A stretch of DNA of 64,000 nucleotides. Origin: Flavobacterium aquicola. Its GTDB lineage: Bacteria; Bacteroidota; Bacteroidia; Flavobacteriales; Flavobacteriaceae. The translations under genes and the position numbers were made by a program. The notes beneath the pieces were generated by a model, which saw nothing but the letters and a program-made list of their open reading frames with translations, was not told the DNA's origin and ran no database searches. Below, piece by piece: positions 24,393-33,418 of the stretch; position 1 is the first letter of the stretch, and the number at the start of each line of letters is the position of its first letter. The stretch lies in the NCBI RefSeq assembly GCF_003385115.1, contig NZ_QUNI01000015.1, positions 1 to 64,000 on the forward strand, given 5' to 3'.

Positions 24393-24788
24393 TCAACAAG
24401 CACACTCAATTTTCAATCCTGTGTTATTTCCTTTAGTTCCTTCGGTTGCGTAGCCGTCAAATTTCCACCATTCGATGCCACCTATTAATTCTTTTACTTT
24501 GAAACCCAATTTGGTCATATTCAAAGCGCCTTTGGTCGAAGCATTACAGCCTATTCCATCACAATAAGTTACATACAATATTTCTTTATCTAAATGAGCG
24601 GTTGTTTCTGCATTCATTTCGCGGTGTGGAATATTAATCGCGTTTGGAATATGTTCAGCTTCAAATCCAAAAGCTTTTCTGGCATCGAGAGCGATTACTT
24701 TTTCACCATTATTTAAGGCGTCAAACAAATCGGATGGATCCATTTCAAATGCCAGTTTGTTTTCGTAGTGTTGTATTTGTGCATTCAT
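24393..24788 (-). CDS. Rhodanese-like protein
   Basis: A 131-residue single-domain rhodanese. The active-site loop reads Y-C-D-G-I-G-C-N, with the persulfide-forming Cys and an extra Cys five residues later. The motif A-L-D-A-R and the H-I-P-N-A-I-N-I-P segment support the family. The C-terminus ends E-C-A-C. It is divergent from the LysR gene, which is a common layout for a regulator and its target. It may act in sulfur transfer or detoxification. Confidence 0.88.
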   Translation of the reverse strand: MNAQIQHYENKLAFEMDPSDLFDALNNGEKVIALDARKAFGFEAEHIPNAINIPHREMNAETTAHLDKEILYVTYCDGIGCNASTKGALNMTKLGFKVKELIGGIEWWKFDGYATEGTKGNNTGLKIECAC

Positions 24789-24931
24789 TTTTTATATTTT
24801 TTGGTTTTTAGTAATACAAAAATAGTTCAAGCGCTATTATGATAAAAACGAAAAGATTTCATGTACTTGATGAATTCTTTTCATGTAAATCCATTTATAA
24901 ATTTTGTTCCTTTGTTAAAATAATTTCAAAA

Positions 24932-25831
24932 ATGGAAATCAGACATTTAAGATTGATTAAAGCAATCGTCGAAGAAGGGAGTATCACAAAGGCAATAGAC
25001 AAACTTCATCTGACGCAGTCGGCGCTGAGTCATCAGCTCAAAGAAGCCGAATATCAATTGGGCACCAAAATATTTTTGAGAGCCAATAAAAAAATGGTTC
25101 TGACCAAAGCCGGTGAGAAATTATATGAAATTGCCAATGAAATTATCGATAAACTCTCGGAGACAGAACTGCAGATCAAGCAGATGGTTTTTGGCGAAAT
25201 TGGCGAAATACGAATCAGCACCGAATGTTTTTCCAGTTACCATTGGCTGCCTTCCGTAATTAAGCAGTTTCATGATCTGTATCCAAATATCGAATTAAAA
25301 ATAGTAACCGAGGCTACCCATTATCCGTTGCAGAAACTATTAGATAATGTAATTGATATTGGGATTGTAAGCGACCAAATCAAAGATGACAAAATAAAAT
25401 ACCTGGAGCTTTTTCAGGATGAAGTCGTAATGGCTGTTTCCGAAGAACATGCTTGGGCCAGCAAAAAATATGTAGTTGCCGAAGATTTTGTCGATGAGCA
25501 TTTAATCATTCATTCGCTGCCTCTGGAAACTGTTACAATACATCAAATGGTTTTGGCTCCAGCCAGAATAAGCCCGAAAAAAATAACACCTCTGCCACTC
25601 ACCGAAGCTTCTATCGAAATGGTCAAGGCCAATATGGGCGTCATGTCTATGGCGAAATGGGCACTGCAGCCTTATTTAAAAAACAGTCCGCTTAAAGCAG
25701 TGAAAATTGGCAAAAACGGTCTAAAAAGAAAACATTTTATAGCAATTAGAAACGAAAAAGAATATCCGGATTATTTCAACCATTTTATAGGCTTTTTGCA
25801 AACCGAAATTAATCTGCAATGGAATATTTAA
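24932..25831 (+). CDS. LysR family transcriptional regulator
   Basis: A 299-residue regulator. The N-terminal winged helix-turn-helix (M-E-I-R-H-L-R-L-I-K to L-T-Q-S-A-L-S-H-Q-L-K) is canonical, followed by a linker helix and a periplasmic-binding-like effector domain (about 90-295). The start is ATG 24932; the longer frame from 24839 adds 31 unlikely residues and would cover the promoter region. It is divergent from the rhodanese gene, and the 143-base gap should hold both promoters and its operator. The following GNAT gene overlaps it by 13 bases. Confidence 0.92.
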   Translation: MEIRHLRLIKAIVEEGSITKAIDKLHLTQSALSHQLKEAEYQLGTKIFLRANKKMVLTKAGEKLYEIANEIIDKLSETELQIKQMVFGEIGEIRISTECFSSYHWLPSVIKQFHDLYPNIELKIVTEATHYPLQKLLDNVIDIGIVSDQIKDDKIKYLELFQDEVVMAVSEEHAWASKKYVVAEDFVDEHLIIHSLPLETVTIHQMVLAPARISPKKITPLPLTEASIEMVKANMGVMSMAKWALQPYLKNSPLKAVKIGKNGLKRKHFIAIRNEKEYPDYFNHFIGFLQTEINLQWNI

Positions 25832-26268
25832 TACGTGATTGTGAACCGAATGATATTTCGGTTTTAATAGATTTGTGCCAAAAACATGCTGCTTATGAAC
25901 GAGCTTCTTTCAGCCCCATTGGAAAAGAAGAGAAACTTCAAGAAGCTTTGTTTGGCGACCATCCTCAATTATTTTGTTTAGTTGTGGAAGTAAATGAAAC
26001 AATAGTTGGTTACGCGAGCTTTACTTTTGATTTTTCAACTTGGGACGCAGCAACTTTTATATATATGGATTGTCTGTACCTCGAAGAAGACGCAAGAGGT
26101 TTTGGAATTGGAGAAGCTTTAATCGATAAACTAAAACAGATTGCCAAAGATAAAAACTGCATCAATATTCAATGGCAGACTCCTGAATTTAATACAAGAG
26201 CTATTAAATTTTACCGACGCATTGGCGGAATTGGAAAAGATAAAGTGCGGTTTTTTCTGAATTTGTAA
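25819..26268 (+). CDS. GNAT acetyltransferase
   Basis: A 149-residue N-acetyltransferase. It has the V-G-Y-A-S-F strand, the D-C-L-Y-L-E-E-D-A-R-G-F-G-I-G acetyl-CoA loop and the later N-T-R-A-I-K-F-Y-R-R-I-G helix; the form resembles diamine and amino-acid acetyltransferases. It overlaps the LysR 3' end by 13 bases, so translation is likely coupled. Confidence 0.88.
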   Translation: MEYLIRDCEPNDISVLIDLCQKHAAYERASFSPIGKEEKLQEALFGDHPQLFCLVVEVNETIVGYASFTFDFSTWDAATFIYMDCLYLEEDARGFGIGEALIDKLKQIAKDKNCINIQWQTPEFNTRAIKFYRRIGGIGKDKVRFFLNL

Positions 26269-26342
26269 TAATACCTAACAGGTTTTTAAAAACGAGTGTT
26301 CGGAAGATATGAATTGGTCTAATTCACTAGGTTTTACGCACA

Positions 26343-26450
26343 GTTTGTCATTCCGAGGAACGAGGAATCTCCATTAGAAGCTCGACAAAGATTGGGGATT
26401 TTGATAGCGGAATTACTTGCGGAGATTCCTCGTTCCTCGGAATGACAAAC
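26343..26450. repeat. Long inverted repeat with perfect 30-base arms
   Basis: Arms 26343-26372 and 26421-26450 are exact reverse complements; each begins or ends with GTTTGTCATTCCGAGGAACG. The spacer is 48 bases and contains GCTCGACAAAGATTGGGGATT. Repeats of this look are dispersed in Flavobacterium genomes as I recall. It lies between two plus-strand genes and has no coding capacity. Confidence 0.88.
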
Positions 26451-26505
26451 TTTGTGGTTAATATGATAATCCTTGATTTAAATAAGTAAACATAAAAAAA
26501 ACAAA

Positions 26506-27324
26506 ATGAAACAAATAAGCATATTAGGCTGTGGCTGGCTGGGTTTGCCTTTGGCGAAAGCCTTGCTACTAAATGGATTTTCGGCAAAAGGTTCAACGAC
26601 CTCCGAAAGCAAACTTTCCACATTAAAGACATTGGGAATAGATCCTTTTTTGATTTCGCTCGACAGCAAAAATACAAATGGTAAAGTTGATGATTTTCTC
26701 TATGGAAGCGAAACTTTAGTGATTGATATTCCGCCCCAATTGAATAGAAAAAATAATGATTCTTCGATTGAAAAAATATTTGTCGAGAAAATAAAAAACC
26801 TGATTCCTCATATAGAAAAATCAGATGTGAAAAATGTACTTTTTGTAAGTTCGACTTCTGTTTATGGCGAAGCTAATGGAATAATCACGGAAGAAACTCT
26901 TCCAAGACCCGATACTGAAAGCGGCAAACAATTACTTGAAGCTGAAAAGTTACTGCAAAACAACAGCCACTTCAAAACTACTATTCTCCGTTTTGGCGGA
27001 CTTATCGGCGAGGACCGGAATCCTATAAAATTTTTGGCTGGAAAACAAAATCTGGAAAACCCCGAAACCCCAATCAATTTTATTCATCAGAAGGATTGTA
27101 TTGGCATTATTCTTAAAATTATTGCGGATGATTCATGGAACGAAATTTACAACGGCGTTTGCCATTTTCATCCCTCAAGAGAAAAATATTATACTCAAAA
27201 AGCAGCCGAATTAAAATTACCTTTGCCAGAGTTTGACCATTCCAAAACTTCTACGAAAAAACTCATTTTGAGTGACAAAGTAGTAAACATTTTGGGCTAT
27301 TCCTTTGTGAAAACCAATTTATAA
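26506..27324 (+). CDS. NAD(P)-binding epimerase/dehydratase, YeeZ-like
   Basis: A 272-residue extended-SDR protein. The N-terminal motif G-C-G-W-L-G-L-P-L-A (8-17) binds the dinucleotide. The S-S-T-S-V-Y-G segment (about 115-121) is the epimerase active-site strand. This subgroup is commonly annotated SDR or YeeZ-like and its substrate is not known. The last 35 codons have a diverged second copy at 30066-30173, beyond the histidine kinase. That copy lies next to the EamA gene, which suggests that epimerase and EamA were once adjacent. Confidence 0.88.
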   Translation: MKQISILGCGWLGLPLAKALLLNGFSAKGSTTSESKLSTLKTLGIDPFLISLDSKNTNGKVDDFLYGSETLVIDIPPQLNRKNNDSSIEKIFVEKIKNLIPHIEKSDVKNVLFVSSTSVYGEANGIITEETLPRPDTESGKQLLEAEKLLQNNSHFKTTILRFGGLIGEDRNPIKFLAGKQNLENPETPINFIHQKDCIGIILKIIADDSWNEIYNGVCHFHPSREKYYTQKAAELKLPLPEFDHSKTSTKKLILSDKVVNILGYSFVKTNL

Positions 27325-27359
27325 ATTGAAAACGAAAATAAGGTTAGCATATGAAATAA

Positions 27360-29693
27360 CTAATTCATTTTTTGACATTTACCGAAGTAGTCCTGGATTA
27401 GTCTTGACAATTCTTCTTTTTTAATTGGTTTCGAAATATGTCCATTGCATCCAGCTTCTATTGTTTTTTCTTTATCGCCTTCAAGTGCAAAAGCTGTTTG
27501 GGCTAAAATGATTACGTCTTCGTTGAATTTTCTTATTTTGTTTGTCGCTTCATATCCATTCATCTGAGGCATTTGCATGTCGATCAAAATCAAATCAATA
27601 TCTGGATTTTTTCGGCAAAGCTGTACGGCTTCTAATCCCGTTTTTGCAATTAGTATTTCTCTACTGAATGAACTTAAAACCTTCATTATTAATATTCTTG
27701 ATATTTTGTCGTCCTCAGCAATCAGTATTTTTAGTTTTTCTACCTGATAATTTTCTTGCTTTACAGCTGTATTGACTGCAGTAGTATTGTCTTCTTCCAA
27801 ATGCATTCTGCAGGGAATTGTAAAATAAAATATCGAACCTTTTTCTGGTTCGCTTTCTAACCAAATTTTACCGCCAAGCAATTCCACATAGGCTTTTGCT
27901 ATAGACAAACCCAGACCAGCGCCCTGCCTTGCCATTTTATCATTAAAATCAGCTTGAATGAAACGTTCAAATATAGCTTGTTGTCTGTCTTTTGAAATTC
28001 CTATTCCTGTATCTTTCACAAAGAACTCAATATAATCATCCTTTTTTACGTAACCAAATTCTATAATTCCTTTAAAAGTATACTTGATGGCATTTTTAAC
28101 AAGATTGATGAGAATAGCGTAAAGTTTTTCCCGGTCTGTCTGAATTATAGTTTCATCCTCATTTAAAGTTTTTTTCAGAAGAAGGAGTATTCCCTTATCC
28201 TGAGTTTCAGGCTTAAAAAAAGTCTGAATGTACTGTAGCTGCTCATCAATATTTGTTCCCGAAAAAGCAACATTCATCTGTCCTGCCTCGATTTTTGAGA
28301 TATCAACAATATCATTGATAATATTGAGCAGACGAGTACCGCTTTTTTCAATAATTTCAATATAATCTTTCTGCTCCTCACTGCTAAGATTGGCTTCTTT
28401 CAGCAATTCAGCAAAGCCCATTATTCCATTCATTGGAGTTCTGATTTCATGGCTCATATTCGCCAGAAACGCAGATTTTAATTGGTCGCTTTCTTCTGCT
28501 TTTACTTTGGCTTTCTGTAATTCTTTGTTTATCTCTTTTAATTTTTCTTTAGATGAGATTAATTTTTTATAGTGCTTTTTAAGAGAATTATTTATCCGTT
28601 CATATTCCTGATTTTTAATTGACAAGTCTAGGCTTAATCGTCCAGCAATACTTTTTGCCCACTGTTTGGTAATGAGTAACGAGTAGGATAATGCAAATAA
28701 CAGCAGACTTATTATCATTCCGCCTATTGCTATAATTAGTGTTTCGGCCGAAAAGAAGAATGGACTTCTCAATGGCTGCGTGAATACCAAAGTCCATTTT
28801 TTATTATTGAACAAAACTGGAAGTGTGCGTGTTCTAATCCTTGTATCGCTGCTGCTTATTCTGTTTTTATGACTATCAAATAATAAACTGTTTTGCGAAA
28901 TAACAGCATTGTCATAAACCCTCAAACGGATATTTTCATCTCTGTTTAAATTCCAGCTTCCTAAAATACTTTTCATTAAATCATCCATAAGGAAAGGGCT
29001 AAAAACCCACCCCAAAATAGCCGACCGCCGTTCTGCAATTGTATTTAATCTTTCACCTTTGTACACAGGGACATAAATTAATGTTCCCGCCTGAACATCC
29101 TTTTGAGTCTGCCGCTCCAGTACTACTTTGCCTGATAAAACCGGCATCTTATAATCACGTGCCTGTTCCATCGCTTTGCGTCTAACTGCTTCAGTAAACA
29201 TATCGAAACCAAGAACACGTGCATTGCCTTCATTAAAAGGCTCAAGATAAATTATAGAAGTGTAAAATGGCCTGTCTCCACTGGGATAAACAGTGTATGT
29301 GGAAAACCCTTCGTTTCTAACATCTTGAATATGTTTCTTTAATTGCTGTTTTTTAACAATAGCGGCAAACCCAAAACCCTGAACACCTGTAAAATTTTCA
29401 TTTATTGTGGAAAATTTATTGAATTGTTCCCACTCTTTTCGAGTAACAAATTCAGAAGCTTCAAAAAAGGAAGAAGCATTAATCAAAAACTGTATATGTA
29501 AATTGATCCTGAGGGAAATTTTTGTTTTAGCTTCATTACAAACTGCAACAAACTCTTTTTGGGACTGCAATTCTTCCTCCTGACTAACATAATTTGAAAT
29601 ACCAAAAGTTATTACAAATCCCGTAAATAGAATTCCAAGAGACTTCCAAAAAGGTTTGTATTTTTTTATAGGTAATAAATTTGGCATCTTCAT
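27360..29693 (-). CDS. CHASE-domain hybrid sensor histidine kinase
   Basis: A 777-residue inner-membrane sensor. A membrane segment (about 16-36) is followed by a periplasmic CHASE domain with G-V-Q-G-F-G-F-A (about 100-107) and a second membrane segment (about 325-347). A coiled coil leads into HisKA with the phosphorylated His in M-S-H-E-I-R-T-P, then the ATPase domain (N-L-V-K-N-A, D-T-G-I-G-I, G-L-G-L-S-I). A C-terminal receiver has D-M-Q-M-P as its phosphorylation site. No DNA-binding partner is adjacent. It reads against its neighbours and is flanked by the intact and displaced epimerase 3' ends, so it is likely acquired cargo. Confidence 0.93.
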   Translation of the reverse strand: MKMPNLLPIKKYKPFWKSLGILFTGFVITFGISNYVSQEEELQSQKEFVAVCNEAKTKISLRINLHIQFLINASSFFEASEFVTRKEWEQFNKFSTINENFTGVQGFGFAAIVKKQQLKKHIQDVRNEGFSTYTVYPSGDRPFYTSIIYLEPFNEGNARVLGFDMFTEAVRRKAMEQARDYKMPVLSGKVVLERQTQKDVQAGTLIYVPVYKGERLNTIAERRSAILGWVFSPFLMDDLMKSILGSWNLNRDENIRLRVYDNAVISQNSLLFDSHKNRISSSDTRIRTRTLPVLFNNKKWTLVFTQPLRSPFFFSAETLIIAIGGMIISLLLFALSYSLLITKQWAKSIAGRLSLDLSIKNQEYERINNSLKKHYKKLISSKEKLKEINKELQKAKVKAEESDQLKSAFLANMSHEIRTPMNGIMGFAELLKEANLSSEEQKDYIEIIEKSGTRLLNIINDIVDISKIEAGQMNVAFSGTNIDEQLQYIQTFFKPETQDKGILLLLKKTLNEDETIIQTDREKLYAILINLVKNAIKYTFKGIIEFGYVKKDDYIEFFVKDTGIGISKDRQQAIFERFIQADFNDKMARQGAGLGLSIAKAYVELLGGKIWLESEPEKGSIFYFTIPCRMHLEEDNTTAVNTAVKQENYQVEKLKILIAEDDKISRILIMKVLSSFSREILIAKTGLEAVQLCRKNPDIDLILIDMQMPQMNGYEATNKIRKFNEDVIILAQTAFALEGDKEKTIEAGCNGHISKPIKKEELSRLIQDYFGKCQKMN

Positions 29694-30065
29694 TATTTAT
29701 TCTGCGATTAAAGTAATTCATGGAAAGGCCTGTTTTTTTTGCCTTTAACTGACTAATTTAAGTTGAAAATTTTCAAAATAAACCATGCCTAAGATTTCAA
29801 ATAGTCATACAAATTAAGAAAAAAAAAGCAACACCAAAAAATATGTTAAAAATTTATTAATTTAGAAATATAAAAATGCATTTGCTGTAACTCTATAATT
29901 TTAAAATCACTGCTTATCATTACGGTAAAGCAGCTGACAGGTAAACATTTATGATCATGATAAACACCTTCCACCTCTCAGCTCTATATAATCTGATATC
30001 AAAATAATTTTTACTGAAAAAGATATTTACAAGCACTAATATTGCGTCTAAAAGCATTAATAATC
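29694..30065. other. Upstream region of the histidine kinase, 372 bases
   Basis: AT-rich DNA without a supported gene. It must hold the kinase promoter. The part just before 30066 shows weak, frame-shifted resemblance to the epimerase upstream of its last 35 codons, so the duplicated segment may once have been longer. Confidence 0.5.
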
Positions 30066-30173
30066 TTACCTTTGCCAGAATTTGATATTCCTATTATTTA
30101 TACGGAAAAACTCAATTTGAGCGATAAAACTGCAATCATTATGGGCTATTCTTGTATTAAAATCAATTCATAA
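30066..30173 (+). pseudogene. Displaced epimerase 3' end (35 codons plus stop)
   Basis: The frame reads L-P-L-P-E-F-D-I-P and ends K-I-N-S-stop. The intact epimerase reads L-P-L-P-E-F-D-H-S and ends K-T-N-L-stop with exactly the same length. By my alignment 20 of 35 residues are identical. After both stop codons the sequence continues A-TTGA with related A-rich DNA. The fragment has no start codon and upstream similarity is broken, so it is a remnant. Confidence 0.85.
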
Positions 30174-30174
30174 A

Positions 30175-31125
30175 TTGACATCAAAAATAAAAACAGCAAT
30201 TAAGGCGAAAGCCAATTTTATTGGATTACCTATTTTGGCTTTATGCTGGGTAAGCTTTTTTTGGGGCACCACTTGGCTGGCTTCCAAAGAAGGTGTTAAG
30301 CACATGCCGGGATTACAGCTGGCAGGTATCAGGCAATTTATTGCAGGTTCTCTTTATTTGTGTTATTTCCTGTTTAAGAAAACACCTTGGCCAAAAGGAA
30401 AACAATGGAAAAGCATTCTCATCCTCAGCCTTCTCAACTTTGTGTTAAGCAACGGGCTCAGCACTTGGGGCGTAAAATACATCAGCAGCGGATTGGGTGC
30501 TATCATTGGTGCGATGGTTCCGGTGTGGATTGTGTTTATCAGTATTTTTAAAGGAGAAAAAATTACCAGATTGACAATTTTGGGAATTTTAATCTGTTTT
30601 GGCGGCGTCTGCGTAGTCTTTTATGAACATCTGCTGGATTTTTTACAGCCCGATTTTCAAATTGGCATATTTCTTTCGATAACGGCAACAATTACTTGGG
30701 CATTTGGAACTTTATATACCAAGAAAAAAGCCAATAGTTTTAACCCGTATTTTAGTTTAGGACTTCAGATGTTTATTTCCAGCGTTTCACTTTTTGCTTT
30801 TATCGGAGCAACAGGAGCAGGCATTCCGCTTTCTGAAATTCCTGCCAATTCATGGTGGTCAATCGCCTATTTGGTTCTTTTTGGGTCGATTCTAACTTTC
30901 ATTGCATTTATTTATGCATTACAAAAACTCCCAACCGAATTAAGCAGCCTGTACGCATATGTAAACCCGATCGTCGCTGTCGTTTTGGGATCTTTAATTT
31001 TCGAAGAACCACTGACGACAGCCGTTATCTTTGGCGGAAGCGTTACTTTAATCGGATTGTATTTGATAAACCACGCTATGCGAAAAAAGAAAAACAGCAC
31101 TGAACCGATTACCGAAATAAATTAG
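30175..31125 (+). CDS. EamA family (DMT superfamily) transporter
   Basis: A 316-residue inner-membrane exporter-like protein with ten predicted membrane segments in two EamA repeats (about 15-150 and 165-300). Conserved landmarks are F-F-W-G-T-T-W early, S-S-G-L-G-A-I-I-G-A near 100 and Y-V-N-P-I-V-A-V-V-L near 265. The substrate is unknown. The start is TTG 30175, one base after the stop of the epimerase remnant; no ATG is available before residue 44. The tight spacing indicates an old epimerase-EamA operon. Without that operon's promoter, its present expression may be altered. Confidence 0.88.
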   Translation: MTSKIKTAIKAKANFIGLPILALCWVSFFWGTTWLASKEGVKHMPGLQLAGIRQFIAGSLYLCYFLFKKTPWPKGKQWKSILILSLLNFVLSNGLSTWGVKYISSGLGAIIGAMVPVWIVFISIFKGEKITRLTILGILICFGGVCVVFYEHLLDFLQPDFQIGIFLSITATITWAFGTLYTKKKANSFNPYFSLGLQMFISSVSLFAFIGATGAGIPLSEIPANSWWSIAYLVLFGSILTFIAFIYALQKLPTELSSLYAYVNPIVAVVLGSLIFEEPLTTAVIFGGSVTLIGLYLINHAMRKKKNSTEPITEIN

Positions 31126-31165
31126 TTCCTGTTTATGATGAAATAAAACTAGATTATAAACCATG

Positions 31166-31206
31166 AAAAAATCCCATTAAGTTTTAGTAACCTAATGGGA
31201 TTTTTT
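31166..31206. terminator. Bidirectional terminator between EamA and M13 peptidase genes
   Basis: The 14-base stem AAAAAATCCCATTA / TAATGGGATTTTTT has a 13-base loop and serves the two convergent genes. Confidence 0.9.
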
Positions 31207-31223
31207 GATATTTAGAATTATTT

Positions 31224-33287
31224 CTACCAGATCTTAACCCTTTTCGAAGGGTCAACATACATGGTGTCACCAGCCTTAATCGAAAATGCATCATAAAAAG
31301 CATCAATGTTTTGTAAAGGCACGTAACCTCTATACATTCCAGGAGAATGCGGGTCTGTTTTTACACGGTTTTTGATAGCTTCATCACGCATTTTGATACG
31401 CCAAACGGTTGCCCACGAAATAAAGAAACGTTCTTCTGGTGTGAATCCATCAATTAATTCCGGTCTTCCGTTTTCTTTCAGATACAATTGCAATCCATCA
31501 TAAGCAGCATTTACTCCGCCTAAATCACCAATGTTTTCACCTAAAGTAAATTTACCGTCGACATGTATTCCCGGTAAAGGCTCTAATGCGCTGTACTGAT
31601 CAGCAAGAGCGGTTCCTAATGCACTAAATTGTTTTAAATCTTCGGCAGTCCACCAGTCAACAAGATTTCCGTCAGCATTGTAGCGCGCTCCTGAATCGTC
31701 AAATCCATGGGATATTTCATGTCCGATAACCGCTCCAATTCCTCCATAATTTACAGCTTCATCAGCTTGATAATTATAAAATGGTGCCTGTAAAATGGCT
31801 GCAGGGAAAACAATTTCGTTATATGATGGGTTATAATAAGCATTTACAGTTTGGGGAGACATGTGCCACTCTGTTTTATCAACTGGTTTTGAAAGTTCCT
31901 CAACAGCTTTTTGATGATTCCAAAACGAAACATTTTTTGAATTCTCAAAGTAACTGCCTCCTTCAGAAGGAGCTTTTATTACTAGTTTTGAATAATCTTT
32001 CCATTTATCCGGATACCCGACTTTTATAGAGATTTTATTTAATTTTTCAATTGCTTTTACTTTTGTTTCCGCAGACATCCAAGTCAAATTGTTAATTCGA
32101 ACTTCATAAGCCCTGATGATGTTTTTAATCATCTTCTCCGCTTTTGCTTTCGCTTCTGCAGGAAATAATTTTTCAACATATAATTTCCCTAAAGCTTCTC
32201 CAATATTTCTATTCACAATCAGCAAAGCTCTTTCTTCAAGAGGTCTTTGTGTAATGGCACCTGTTAATGTTTTTTCATAAAAATCAAAATCAGCAGCATC
32301 TATATTCATTGATAATTTGTTGGCTGAATTGTTCAACAGAGTCCATTTCATAAATTCTTTCCAGTCATCCACTTTATTCTCGGTAAAAATAGTCTGCAGC
32401 GCTTTCATGTAACGAGGCTGATCTACATTGACAGTACTTAATTTTGAAAATCCAACTCCCGAAAAATAATTTTCCCAATTGATTGCCGGTACCATTTTTT
32501 GCAAATCGGCTATGGTCGTGGGATTGTACTGCAGTCTGGAATCTCTTCTTTCAACCCTATCCAATCTAGGTTTTGACATAGAAGTTTCCAAAGCCAAAAT
32601 TTTTGCAGCGCTCTCACTGGCCTGTTTTGGATTTTCACCTATAAACTGAAGCATTCTGGCAACATGCAGCAGGTATTTTTCTCTTTTTTCTTTAGAATCT
32701 TTATCATCAGAAACATAATAATCCCTATCAGGCAAGCCCAGTCTTCCTAAACCAAGACTAACCGTATTTTTATTGCTGTCTTTCTCATCCGCTCCTACTC
32801 CTACTCCAAAAAAACCAATGCCGCCAATCGGTTCCATTTCAATCAGTATTTTTTGCAGATCCTCGATATTTTTTATCTTATCGATTTTTGCCAAATATGG
32901 TTTCAATGGATTAATTCCCTGCTTATTTCTGGCCACTGTATCAAGGAATGACTTATAAAGATTAATAGCTTTTCCCTGATCAGTATTTGACTTATACTTT
33001 GGATTTTTTGAAGATTCTTTCAAAATATCCAGAGCATCTTTATCTGTTTTCTTAACCAGTTCGCTAGAAGATCCCCAAGTTGTTCTATCATTTGGAATTT
33101 GGGTTTTTTCTAACCAAGTTCCATTTACAAATTGGTAAAAATTATCATTTGGTTTTACATTTTTGTCCATAAATGTGACATTGATTCCTGGTTCGGCCAC
33201 TTTTGCAGCTGATTGCGCTTGACTTTGAGATGCCCAAATCAATGCAGGGATCGCAAATAAAACCCTTTTGGTCAATACATTTTTCAT
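31224..33287 (-). CDS. M13 family zinc metallopeptidase (PepO-like)
   Basis: A 687-residue neprilysin-type endopeptidase. It has a signal peptide ending S-Q-A-Q-S (about 25) and the Peptidase_M13_N domain (about 45-430). The catalytic domain has H-E-I-S-H in V-I-G-H-E-I-S-H-G-F-D-D, the downstream E-N-I-G-D-L-G-G zinc ligand and a C-terminal R-V-K-I-W ending typical of the family. It is likely periplasmic and degrades oligopeptides. Monocistronic; a TATGTTTG element lies on the minus strand at 33319-33312. Confidence 0.95.
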   Translation of the reverse strand: MKNVLTKRVLFAIPALIWASQSQAQSAAKVAEPGINVTFMDKNVKPNDNFYQFVNGTWLEKTQIPNDRTTWGSSSELVKKTDKDALDILKESSKNPKYKSNTDQGKAINLYKSFLDTVARNKQGINPLKPYLAKIDKIKNIEDLQKILIEMEPIGGIGFFGVGVGADEKDSNKNTVSLGLGRLGLPDRDYYVSDDKDSKEKREKYLLHVARMLQFIGENPKQASESAAKILALETSMSKPRLDRVERRDSRLQYNPTTIADLQKMVPAINWENYFSGVGFSKLSTVNVDQPRYMKALQTIFTENKVDDWKEFMKWTLLNNSANKLSMNIDAADFDFYEKTLTGAITQRPLEERALLIVNRNIGEALGKLYVEKLFPAEAKAKAEKMIKNIIRAYEVRINNLTWMSAETKVKAIEKLNKISIKVGYPDKWKDYSKLVIKAPSEGGSYFENSKNVSFWNHQKAVEELSKPVDKTEWHMSPQTVNAYYNPSYNEIVFPAAILQAPFYNYQADEAVNYGGIGAVIGHEISHGFDDSGARYNADGNLVDWWTAEDLKQFSALGTALADQYSALEPLPGIHVDGKFTLGENIGDLGGVNAAYDGLQLYLKENGRPELIDGFTPEERFFISWATVWRIKMRDEAIKNRVKTDPHSPGMYRGYVPLQNIDAFYDAFSIKAGDTMYVDPSKRVKIW

Positions 33288-33395
33288 TAATAAATTGTTT
33301 AGAAGTTGTTACAAACATATTAATAATTTCTCGTTTTGTTATATTTTTAAAAAAATACATAAAATTAAATAATCTGAAAAAGAAACTACTTTTTG

Positions 33396-33403
33396 TATTT
33401 TTG
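33396..33403 (+). promoter_or_regulatory. TATTTTTG promoter element before SCO1 gene
   Basis: It is a TAnnTTTG match 16 bases upstream of ATG 33419. No good TTTG is found 18-22 bases further upstream. Confidence 0.5.
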
Positions 33404-33418
33404 CATCAAATCACAATT

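Noticed and set aside
33203..33418. N-terminal extension of the SCO1 frame
   Set aside because: It overlaps the M13 gene start on the other strand; ATG 33419 begins the expected membrane anchor after a promoter element.
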